64,000 nucleotides of DNA from Hyphomicrobium sp. 99 (GTDB lineage: Bacteria; Pseudomonadota; Alphaproteobacteria; Rhizobiales; Hyphomicrobiaceae). Of the stretch, positions 24,774 to 32,157 are shown one piece after another; the stretch's first letter is position 1, and every line of letters starts with the position of its first letter. Made by a program: the position numbers and the translations under genes. Where the stretch lies: contig NZ_KQ031382.1 in the NCBI RefSeq assembly GCF_000384335.2, positions 2,801,545 through 2,865,544 on the forward strand. The letters run 5' to 3'. The notes under the pieces are model-generated. The model was not told the DNA's origin. It did no database searches and was given only the letters and a program-made list of their open reading frames with translations.

Positions 24774-25757
24774 CTAAGGGCCGATCGGCGAACGCTTGAT
24801 CAGCGCGTCTTGACCTGCTGCAGCGCGCATTTCTCGTGGTGTCATTCCATATCGAGATTTGAAGTGCCGGCTGAATTGAGCTTGATCGCTGAAGCCCCAC
24901 CGATATGCGATCTCGCTTATGCGCTCCCGTCGATTTGTTTCCGAGAGTTGCGCCCGGCAAGCCTCCAGCCGCATGTCCCTGATCCAATGCGCGATCGACG
25001 TCCCACTGCCTTGAAAAAGCGTGTGTAGGTAGCGAACCGAGATATTGCAGGCCCCGGCGATCATCTCGAGCGAGAGGTTGGGATTGCCAATGTTTTGCTT
25101 CACGAAGCGCTCGACGCGACTTAGGTGAGCGCGTTGTACGGACGATTGTGAGCTATTCACCGCACGATTATGAGACTCGATCGCAAGAACCAGAAGCTCG
25201 ATGAATGTATTGCCGATGCCTTCCGCCGAGCAGCCAACGGACGATCCGAACCTGTGAGGAACTTGCTGCACCATGTCGAACAAGAGGCCGCCTACGCCGG
25301 AATCCCCGTCGAATAGCCTCCCGTAGAAAGGGTCAAGGGATCGAATGTGCCTTTTCACGGATGCTAGCGGTATCTTGAGCACCCAAATTTCGTTGCTATC
25401 GGTTTGCAGAAAATCCGAGGGTTCGCGGCCTTTTTCGATAAAGAACTGCTTCTTCGGACATTGAAGCCGAATGCCATCTTGTTCGAAGCAGACGTCGGAA
25501 TGCGATGAGAAGGAGACTAGGATATTATCTTCGTGATCGCTTTGGACGTGGCCGACTCTTCTAATGTAGCGGACCGAATCTGTTCGCATCCACGTCAAGG
25601 ACGCGGTTCCAAGATCCCAACTTCGCAGGATTGCGTTGAAGCTATCTGGATGCCGAAACGACGCTTCGAACGGCAAGATGATTTGCGATACGGCTTCTTG
25701 CCATGACCGGGCTCGTTGCGGCAGAGGCGTGGTTTGGACAGAGAATTCTCGATACAT
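24774..25757 (-). CDS. AraC-family transcriptional regulator
   Basis: A 327-residue regulator with an N-terminal AraC-type ligand-binding domain (about residues 20-200) and a C-terminal double helix-turn-helix. The latter has 'LSLEMIAGACNISVRYLHTLFQ' and the signature 'ISEIAYRWGFSDQAQFSRHFKSRYGMTPREMR'. It resembles regulators of amide, nitrile and aromatic catabolism in soil proteobacteria. It lies directly upstream of, and parallel to, the ABC importer operon and is its likely activator. The direct repeat at 24573-24598 is a candidate binding site. Confidence 0.92.
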   Translation of the reverse strand: MYREFSVQTTPLPQRARSWQEAVSQIILPFEASFRHPDSFNAILRSWDLGTASLTWMRTDSVRYIRRVGHVQSDHEDNILVSFSSHSDVCFEQDGIRLQCPKKQFFIEKGREPSDFLQTDSNEIWVLKIPLASVKRHIRSLDPFYGRLFDGDSGVGGLLFDMVQQVPHRFGSSVGCSAEGIGNTFIELLVLAIESHNRAVNSSQSSVQRAHLSRVERFVKQNIGNPNLSLEMIAGACNISVRYLHTLFQGSGTSIAHWIRDMRLEACRAQLSETNRRERISEIAYRWGFSDQAQFSRHFKSRYGMTPREMRAAAGQDALIKRSPIGP

Positions 25758-26163
25758 CCGTCATCTTGCGAATTGAGCTTCGAGATGAAGGTCTGCAACA
25801 TCGATGCCAGACCGGCAGCCCGGGGAAACGTCTATAAACAGGGGCAATTTATGGCGTGATACGCAGGACCGGAAGTGGCTCATCTCTTTGACTGCTCGAA
25901 ATTTCGGCGGATCGCGAGAATTTCGCGCTTCGGCAACTTAAGTCGCGCGCACGTCGAAGCGGAAGCGGTTGAAGCGTATCGTTGGCCACCGCCTCGTCCT
26001 ACGTGGCAAACGCGAAAAGCCCTTATTCGAATATCCAAGCAAGAGCTGCCGCCGCACGCAGATTACTGTCGGACGGCAATTCGGGGTTGCCGCAGCCGAT
26101 GGAACAGTATTGAAGCAGACTCTGTATTAATCTGAGGTCGAGAGAGGTCGCGCAGCAGAGTCC
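25758..26163. other. intergenic region between divergent genes
   Basis: About 400 bases between the AraC-type gene (minus) and the flavoprotein gene (plus). It should hold both promoters. An 86-codon plus frame at 25875-26135 has no family resemblance and no ribosome-binding site. No repeat or RNA gene is seen. Confidence 0.45.
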
Positions 26164-27351
26164 GTGAGCACGAGAGCATCCAACCGTTATGACGCAATAA
26201 TACTAGGCGCAGGTGCGGCGGGGATGATGTGTGCCCTCACGGCGGGCCAGCGCGGACGCAAGGTTCTCTTGATTGATCATGCCGACGAGCCGGGAAAGAA
26301 GATCCTCATCTCGGGCGGCGGCCGCTGCAATTTCACCAATCTCCATACTCCGCCCGAGCGGTACCTGTCAGCCAACCCCCACTTCGCCAAGTCGGCGCTG
26401 CGCCGCTTTCGACCCGAAGACTTCATCGCCCTGGTCGAGCGCCATCAAATATCTTGGCATGAGAAAACGCTGGGGCAGCTTTTCTGTGACGGCCCCGCCC
26501 GGCAGATCGTCGCCATGCTCCTCGAGGAGTGCGCCAAAGGTCACGTCGAGCTGAGGCTTGGCCACGGTGTGCGCGAGCTGGAGCACGCCGATGGGATGTA
26601 CCGCGTCAGCTTCGGCGATGAGGCCGCCGCCGCGCCTGCACTAGTGATCGCAACGGGTGGCCTTTCCATACCGAAAATGGGGGCGACCGGCTTTGCCTAC
26701 GATCTTGCCCGCAGGTTCGGCCTCGCGGTCGTCGCGCCCCGACCAGCGCTTGTGCCGCTGATGCTTGGGAAAGACGAGACGCTGTTCCAGTCGCTGTCGG
26801 GCGTCTCGGCCGATGTCGTCACGCGATGTGGCGACGTCGCATTTCGCGAGGCTGCGCTATTTACCCACAAGGGGCTATCGGGCCCGGCCATACTGCAAAT
26901 TTCCTCGTACTGGACGCCCGGCGAAGAGATCGGGATCGACTTTCTGCCGCAGCTCGGATCGGCCTGGCTCCTTGAGGCAAAGCGCAGCTACCCCCGTTCC
27001 GCGCTGCGCTCCGTGCTGGCGCATGCATTGTCTGCGCGTCTCGCCGAAGCTCTGGCCGAGCGCATAGGGCTTAGCGGAGAGCTCGCAAACACTCCCGACC
27101 GAATGCTCGAACAGGCTCAGCGGCGGCTTTCCGACTGGCGCTTTCGCCCCACCGGCACCGAAGGATTCGCCAAAGCCGAAGTCACGGCCGGCGGGATCAG
27201 CACCGACGAGCTGTCCTCGCAGACCATGCAAGCAAGGAACGTAAGCGGGCTTTACGCGATTGGCGAAGCAGTTGATGTGACCGGTTGGCTTGGCGGCTAT
27301 AATTTTCAATGGGCTTGGGCCAGCGGCTGGGCGGCCGGTCACGCTCTGTAG
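26164..27351 (+). CDS. HI0933-family FAD-binding oxidoreductase
   Basis: A 395-residue flavoprotein of the HI0933/YhiN (aminoacetone oxidase-like) family. The N-terminal dinucleotide fold is clear ('DAIILGAGAAGMMCALTAGQ', 'GKKILISGGGRCNFTN'), followed by 'VIATGGLSIPKMGATGFAYDLARRFG', and the C-terminal 'VSGLYAIGEAVDVTGWLGGYNFQWAWASG', which closes over FAD. The start is a GTG at 26164; no in-frame ATG lies nearby. Despite wide distribution, the physiological reaction of the family is poorly known. It stands alone and shows no link to the module upstream. Confidence 0.9.
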   Translation: MSTRASNRYDAIILGAGAAGMMCALTAGQRGRKVLLIDHADEPGKKILISGGGRCNFTNLHTPPERYLSANPHFAKSALRRFRPEDFIALVERHQISWHEKTLGQLFCDGPARQIVAMLLEECAKGHVELRLGHGVRELEHADGMYRVSFGDEAAAAPALVIATGGLSIPKMGATGFAYDLARRFGLAVVAPRPALVPLMLGKDETLFQSLSGVSADVVTRCGDVAFREAALFTHKGLSGPAILQISSYWTPGEEIGIDFLPQLGSAWLLEAKRSYPRSALRSVLAHALSARLAEALAERIGLSGELANTPDRMLEQAQRRLSDWRFRPTGTEGFAKAEVTAGGISTDELSSQTMQARNVSGLYAIGEAVDVTGWLGGYNFQWAWASGWAAGHAL

Positions 27352-27943
27352 GTCGCTAGCTCATGCGATGCTGTCGCGCGCAGAGTCTCTTTCGAGGGAA
27401 AGGCCGATACTCCCATACCGTCGAATGGCCGTCGGCTTATCGGAAGCTGTCGTCGAGGCGCCCGATCGACGACGATTGCTAACGACCTTGAACGGACACT
27501 TCATCAAATTCGGCTTGTTGTCTGCTTCGGGTCAGAGAGAGGCTTAGCTCCCGCGTTCCCTCCATCTGCTTTCCTCGATGACTTATTCTCAAGCGCTTCG
27601 AGGCCGCCGCTTTGATACGATCATTACCAGCGATAGAAGGAGCAAGGCCTGATGCCGAGCTCGTCCAATGCCCGGTACACGGGCAGATACGATTGCTCGA
27701 CGATACGGGTGATCTCAAGCTTATCTGATTATCGGGAAGTCCCCCTGACACCACTGACAGAATGGAATGATCTTTGACCGATCGTTTGCTGCGGGAAGTT
27801 TTGTGGGGATATGGATATTGTCAAAACGCTGCATTCGGAAATGGTAATTCACTTGATGGGACACGGCATTGAATGCTGAGAATACTCGGCAATAGGCTTC
27901 CCGTTCGCAAACAAGGAGCGGTGCGCGCTTCATTGGCCACGTC
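27352..27943. other. gene-poor stretch with an IS remnant
   Basis: About 590 bases with no intact gene. The middle holds the transposase fragment listed at 27570-27725. The segment around 27515-27545 (tctgcttcgggtcagagaga) resembles the dispersed tccgctt-type repeat found elsewhere in the window. The rest shows nothing I can support. Confidence 0.5.
27570..27725 (-). pseudogene. IS3-type transposase fragment
   Basis: The minus-strand frame reads 'EITRIVEQSYLPVYRALDEL' followed by 'GIRPCSFYRW', two stop codons (27626-27621) and 'SYQSGGLEALENKSS'. This matches the helix-turn-helix N-terminal part of IS3-family OrfB-like transposases ('..LPVRRTLDKLGIPRTTFYRWYDRYQ.GGPEALED..'). Nothing recognisable of the DDE domain follows and no terminal inverted repeats were found. 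It is an old insertion-sequence scar. Confidence 0.6.
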
Positions 27944-29854
27944 TCAATGCACCGACGATGTTTGAATGCCCCCACGCGAAAACTGTGGATCGTCCATGAT
28001 TTTTCTATCCCCATGAAGAGTACGGGCCGAATTCCAATTCAAGCTGTAGCTGCTTGAGGACAGGTCGTAACCTGGATCGTAGTCCTTGACGTCTACTCCC
28101 GTGAGCCCCACCACCAGATCGTAAAGAAGGTCGTTGGTCCAAATCGAATTTTGGTGATCGCGAAGCGCCTTGGCGCGAACCGGTTCGCTGATCATGAGTG
28201 CATCAGATAGCCAGACAATCAAAGAGATATGCGTCATTGCGAAGCTAAACTGATCCGCATCGTGCCCGAGTCCCGCATCTACCGCATCGGCGTGGTCAGG
28301 CAGATAGACGAAAGCTCGAAGACCAGGTAGCTGCTTCGCCTCGGCGAAAATCTGCGACAGCACAAAATCGGTGAAAGCTATACTATCGTCGTAGCAATCA
28401 ACCGTCTTGTTTCTTTCGGACTCGGCGTTGGCAGGTACGTTGACTTGTACGAAGGGGGGCTCGCCGTTAAACTTCGCAAAGCTACTTGGAAAGCGATTGC
28501 AGTAATCCAGATGACTTCCCATGATGTGGAACACGATTAAATTGTTATCTGTATTGTTGATCTGACTCTTCAGCTGGTGAAACGTCTCCACGAGCTTGGA
28601 GTCGAAGTAATTCGTATCGGTTGTAAGACCGATGTGGCTATTGATCTTAATATAGATGTCAGCCGTTTCCGCGATGGCCGAAATCGGATTATCCCAGCCG
28701 CCCAAACCTACTTGATTGCTCAACCAGTAAGTTCGAAAGCCCGCGGCCTTCGCCACGTCAAGAATAGATGGCGAGCCATAATAGGCTTTACCATTATATT
28801 GGCTTGCAGACGTCAATGCGAGGCTCAACGTCGGGACGGTGTGCGTGTGGTTGGAAAATGCATGGGTGAAACGGATCCAGTTGGAACTCCGAATCTGGTC
28901 ATCGAGCCAGGGCGTCGTTTGCCTTTCATATCCATAAAGGCTCATGTGGTCTTTGTTCTGTGACTCACCAATGACGAGCACATAGGTCTCCCCCTTAGTA
29001 TTCTTATGTGCAGCGATCGAAGGCAAAGCTTTGAAGCGGGCTGCCGCGATCTTTCGCATCTGAACGAGCTCGTCGTAGTAAGTGGAGACAGAGCCGACGG
29101 TCGCGGAATATAGATCGGTGGGCTTGTAGACGTATATAAACTGAGCCAAAGCAACAATAGCAATTGCTGCGACCGCTCGCAGAGGGACGTGAGGGTTGGT
29201 CACCCTATGCTGGGCAACATTGAAGGCGATGATGATCGTTAGATAAATGGCCACCAAAACAATAATACGAAAGTCGACGTAAATCGAGAGAAACTCCCGC
29301 GTTTCAAACATAGTCGTTTGAAGCAAAGCCTGTGTCGTTAGTTTGGAAATCGGTACATTGAAGCTGAGATTATAGCAGAATATCCCCAATAGAGCGCCGG
29401 ACAGTGCAGCGTAATAAATTGCAGAGAATATCGTCTGGAAAAACTGCGGAAGGCTACGCATCACACCGACGACGATGAGTTCAATCGCGAGGATTAGGCC
29501 CGAGAGTATCAGCCAAGAGCGCATGATATTGCGAGGGCCGAAGTTTGTATATTCGACGAAATACGCAAATCCGAGGAAGACGGCCAATAAGCAAAGTAGC
29601 GGTAGCCGGTAGTTCCGTAATTGTAAAAAGACGCCAAAGGCCCATAAAACGACTAACGTAGAAATTGCACGGTGTGCGACACCAGGAAAGTGCTGCTGCA
29701 AAGTAGCAAACAGAAAAAGTAGTGTTGCATTTATTAGAGCTATAGCGGGGCTTGCGGCGGCGCTGGCGAGCAAATCACTGGCAGTACGAGTTATGAACGT
29801 GACTTGGCCAATTCGAGACGATGCATTGAAATACGGCGATCGAAAATATCCCAT
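27944..29854 (-). CDS. phosphoethanolamine transferase-like sulfatase-fold membrane enzyme
   Basis: A 636-residue protein with about five to seven N-terminal membrane helices (to residue about 265) and a periplasmic alkaline-phosphatase/sulfatase domain, as in EptA/CptA-type transferases. Seen are 'LVIGESQNKDHMSLYGYER' with metal-ligand Glu, 'NHTHTVPTLSLALT' around the expected nucleophile Thr, 'HIMGSHLDY' and 'LPDHADAVDAGLGHDADQF' with the C-terminal metal ligands. It likely transfers phosphoethanolamine to lipid A or another envelope glycan. Its base composition is visibly more AT-rich than the flanks, suggesting separate acquisition. A GGAG site lies nine bases before the ATG at 29854. Confidence 0.85.
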   Translation of the reverse strand: MGYFRSPYFNASSRIGQVTFITRTASDLLASAAASPAIALINATLLFLFATLQQHFPGVAHRAISTLVVLWAFGVFLQLRNYRLPLLCLLAVFLGFAYFVEYTNFGPRNIMRSWLILSGLILAIELIVVGVMRSLPQFFQTIFSAIYYAALSGALLGIFCYNLSFNVPISKLTTQALLQTTMFETREFLSIYVDFRIIVLVAIYLTIIIAFNVAQHRVTNPHVPLRAVAAIAIVALAQFIYVYKPTDLYSATVGSVSTYYDELVQMRKIAAARFKALPSIAAHKNTKGETYVLVIGESQNKDHMSLYGYERQTTPWLDDQIRSSNWIRFTHAFSNHTHTVPTLSLALTSASQYNGKAYYGSPSILDVAKAAGFRTYWLSNQVGLGGWDNPISAIAETADIYIKINSHIGLTTDTNYFDSKLVETFHQLKSQINNTDNNLIVFHIMGSHLDYCNRFPSSFAKFNGEPPFVQVNVPANAESERNKTVDCYDDSIAFTDFVLSQIFAEAKQLPGLRAFVYLPDHADAVDAGLGHDADQFSFAMTHISLIVWLSDALMISEPVRAKALRDHQNSIWTNDLLYDLVVGLTGVDVKDYDPGYDLSSSSYSLNWNSARTLHGDRKIMDDPQFSRGGIQTSSVH

Positions 29855-30243
29855 TGGTTCACTCCGACGCGACGCGTTGAAGTTCTGAGAGCCCCGAAAA
29901 GGAGCCGCTGACGACCGTCATAGACGGTCGCGGTGTCATCAATCCTCCATAATCGGAAGCTTGGGGGCGTGTTTCCACAACAATAGGACGCAAACAGATT
30001 ATCACGCCCAAGGATTATCTAGCTCCAAATCTTCTAGCAGGTTGTGACGCGTGCCCCCGGAGCTGGTGCAGCGAACTCATTGTGATCGGGTTGTGATCCG
30101 ACAACGTGGCTGGGTTTCGTTGAAAGAATACGGGCGGCAATGCCCAGATCCGCAGTCCGCACCTTATTAGATCGAAGACACGCAATGCTGTACAACAGCG
30201 CCCCTGCTGGGGTGCCCGAGAATTTTATGCGCAGGAAATCGAA
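29855..30243. other. intergenic region, no gene assigned
   Basis: About 390 bases upstream of the phosphoethanolamine transferase-like gene and before an integrase fragment. Open frames here (for example 30034-30426 minus) show no family resemblance. I see no RNA gene or clear repeat. Confidence 0.4.
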
Positions 30244-30498
30244 ATGTTGACCCCTGCGTCGAAGCTCCGGCGCTTGGACAGTCCCGAGAGCTTTACTCCT
30301 TGGAGCGAGGAGGAGATGAAGGTGTCCGAAGCTTCGAACCCTCGCGTTGAGCTGATGACCGCCTACTTCGTTGCGCGATACACTGGCCCTCGACGCGGCG
30401 ACGTGGTCAGCCTCCGTCGAAATCACTATGACGGGATCTATCTCACCATCGCCGGAAGTAAGACTTCAAATCCTGTCGTCGTGAAAGTTCACGCCATG
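30244..30498 (+). pseudogene. internal fragment of a tyrosine recombinase
   Basis: The plus frame from 30244 encodes 'FTPWSEEEM', then 'TAYFVARYTGPRRGDVVSL' and 'HYDGIYLTIAGSKTSNPVVVKVH', which is the start of a phage-type integrase catalytic domain including its first catalytic Arg ('TGPRRGDV'). The N-terminal arm and the rest of the catalytic domain are missing. The match stops at about 30495, exactly where the 3' end of the next integrase (30500-31093, opposite strand) begins, so that element appears to have inserted into, or recombined with, this older integrase. It belongs to a different integrase group from 30500-31093. Confidence 0.7.
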
Positions 30499-30499
30499 A

Positions 30500-31093
30500 T
30501 CAAATGTCGATCTTTTCTGCGATCTCGATCGCGTCATCGACCTCAATGCCGAGGTAGCGAACCGTGCTCTCAATCTTGGAATGCCCAAGCAAAAGCTGAA
30601 CCGCGCGCAGATTGCCAGTGCGACGGTAGATCAACACTGCCTTCGTGCGTCTCAGCGAGTGGGTACCGAACTTTGCCGGATCGAGTCCGATGCTGGCGAC
30701 CCAGTCGTGTACGAGCCGGGCGTACTGTCTTGTCGTCAACCCATGCTGACCGTCGCCACGACCAGCAAACAGAACCTGTCCCGACTTTCGGCCCGTCAGT
30801 CTGAGATAGTCGTCGATAGCAAGGCGCGTTTGATCGGTTAGTTCGAAACGAACGGGTCTTCCAGTCTTCTTCTCTTGTATTGTAGCGCGATCCATTGCAT
30901 AGCCGCTCGGCCCGACATCATCTAAGCGAACGGCAACCAGGTCACAGCCGCGCAACTTGCTGTCGATGGCGAGGTTGAACAGGGCCAGATCCCGCTTTCG
31001 CTCCTCAATCTGCAGCTTGGTTCTTATCGACCAGACATGGCCGGGCCTCAGTGGAGGCTTCGCGCCGATCATTTTGCCCTTATTGCAGGGCAT
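30500..31093 (-). CDS. tyrosine-type site-specific integrase (copy 1, complete)
   Basis: A 197-residue integrase consisting of little more than the catalytic domain. Catalytic residues are visible: Arg in 'SKLRGCDLVAV', His-x-x-Arg in 'FGTHSLRRTKAVL', His in 'LLLGHSKIESTVRYLG' and Tyr in the same segment. There is no N-terminal core-binding domain, as in a group of short integrases widespread in alphaproteobacteria. Related fragments lie at 44211-44735 and 47619-47745. Compared with copy 2 the first residues differ and an upstream ATG after AAGGAGAC (near 31126) is out of frame, so the N-terminus may have suffered a frameshift; the ATG at 31093 keeps the core intact. Confidence 0.85.
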   Translation of the reverse strand: MPCNKGKMIGAKPPLRPGHVWSIRTKLQIEERKRDLALFNLAIDSKLRGCDLVAVRLDDVGPSGYAMDRATIQEKKTGRPVRFELTDQTRLAIDDYLRLTGRKSGQVLFAGRGDGQHGLTTRQYARLVHDWVASIGLDPAKFGTHSLRRTKAVLIYRRTGNLRAVQLLLGHSKIESTVRYLGIEVDDAIEIAEKIDI

Positions 31094-31129
31094 TTCTGAT
31101 GTCCGCTTCTCATCTGTGCGTGCATGCTC

Positions 31130-31200
31130 GTCTCCTTGTTAGAGAGACAAACCAGCATGTGCCTACTCAGGCTGACTTGCTCATCCTATGTCCGGTTTCG
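31130..31200 (-). repeat. conserved 71-bp leader upstream of integrase copy 1
   Basis: This segment aligns without gaps to 44741-44811 upstream of integrase copy 2, with about 58 of 71 bases the same. It begins with an inverted repeat GTCTC-N8-GAGAC that contains the integrase ribosome-binding site (AAGGAGAC on the minus strand), so the hairpin could hide the site and limit integrase translation. The conservation shows that the leader belongs to the mobile element. Confidence 0.65.
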
Positions 31201-31275
31201 GCGTGTATCATCGAGCAGATGGTTACTCGTCGACGATTTTGACCCAACGCGGAACTTCTTCATACGTAAATTGAG

Positions 31276-31300
31276 GTCCGCTTTTGGTGTCAAAGCAGAC
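31276..31300. repeat. dispersed tccgctttt/aaagcggac-type repeat
   Basis: GTCCGCTTTTGGTGTCAAAGCAGAC is an imperfect palindrome of the repeat family also seen at 40075, 44844 and 61400-61585. It overlaps the 3' end of the TauE/SafE-like gene. Confidence 0.5.
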
Positions 31301-31979
31301 AAAATCCTGGGATGGTCGGCCAGGGCACGTAGATGCTCGCGAGCCCGGCGAGAGCTAACGTCATGCCTGCTGCTAGCCGCACCTGCGGGTTGGCGTTTAT
31401 CTTGCGCAAGAAGGTCAGGCCGCTTGCGGCAGCAAAGACAGCCGGCAACGTGCCAAGTCCGAATCCTGTCATGAATAGAAATCCGCGAAGTGCCGAGCCT
31501 GTGAGCGAGGAAAAGAACACCGCTCCATAGAGCATCGGACACGCATTGAGCCCCCATGCGATGCCCAATGCGAATGGTCCGGCCGTCCGCCTCTTTCGAA
31601 GCGGCCCGGCGATCGTGTCGAACGCTCGGTCAAGGTAGGAAACTCCGCGATCTAGAAAAGAGATACGCGGCATTACACCCGCAAGCACCAGCCCCATCCA
31701 CATCAGCGAGATCGCGGCAGCCCATTGCATGACCTCGAAGCTTATTCCTCCCCGCGGCGCCGCGAGCCCGGCCCCGATCGCGCCGCCGACTGCGCCAATC
31801 GTTGCATAGGCCGTGACGCGGCCTGCCTGCATGATGGCCAATTGCCGATATCGGTCTCGGGTGGCCGGCGCGCCAAGCAGCACCAACGCGCTACAGGCAA
31901 TTCCACCGCACATCGCAGCACAATGCAGCGCGCTCGCGAGTCCGAATGCGATTCCCGATATGACCACCGATTCAAGCAT
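31290..31979 (-). CDS. TauE/SafE-like (UreH/DsbD-type) membrane protein of the cbb3 assembly operon
   Basis: A 229-residue membrane protein with six predicted helices, of the group annotated as sulfite exporter TauE/SafE-like or DsbD transmembrane-like, commonly found after ccoS. Marks are 'GLASALHCAAMCGGIACSALVLLG' near the N-terminus, with a Cys in the membrane, and 'FALGIAWGLNACPMLYGAVFFSSLTGSALRG'. It probably helps copper or thiol handling during cbb3 oxidase assembly; this role is inferred from gene position. The start overlaps the end of ccoS by eight bases, so it is the last gene of the operon. Confidence 0.82.
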   Translation of the reverse strand: MLESVVISGIAFGLASALHCAAMCGGIACSALVLLGAPATRDRYRQLAIMQAGRVTAYATIGAVGGAIGAGLAAPRGGISFEVMQWAAAISLMWMGLVLAGVMPRISFLDRGVSYLDRAFDTIAGPLRKRRTAGPFALGIAWGLNACPMLYGAVFFSSLTGSALRGFLFMTGFGLGTLPAVFAAASGLTFLRKINANPQVRLAAGMTLALAGLASIYVPWPTIPGFCLL

Positions 31980-32157
31980 GGCGATCCGCAGACTCTTCCT
32001 GCGCGGCCGTGTTCGCAGGCTCGCCGTCCTCGATGGCCCTCCAGCCGGCGCCGTCGAGATCTTCGAACTGACCGCTGCGCAGCGCCCATAAAAAGCCGCC
32101 GAGCCCCATCAGCCCGAGCGTCAATGCTGCAGGAATGAGCCACGCGAGAGAGGTCAT
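31972..32157 (-). CDS. ccoS: cbb3 oxidase assembly protein CcoS (FixS)
   Basis: A 61-residue single-helix protein with the typical CcoS start 'LAWLIPAALTLGLMGLGGFLWALRSGQFEDLDG', then a charged tail. CcoS is needed for cofactor (haem and copper) insertion into the CcoN subunit. It overlaps ccoI by four bases (ATGA) and the following membrane-protein gene by eight bases. Confidence 0.93.
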   Translation of the reverse strand: MTSLAWLIPAALTLGLMGLGGFLWALRSGQFEDLDGAGWRAIEDGEPANTAAQEESADRHA

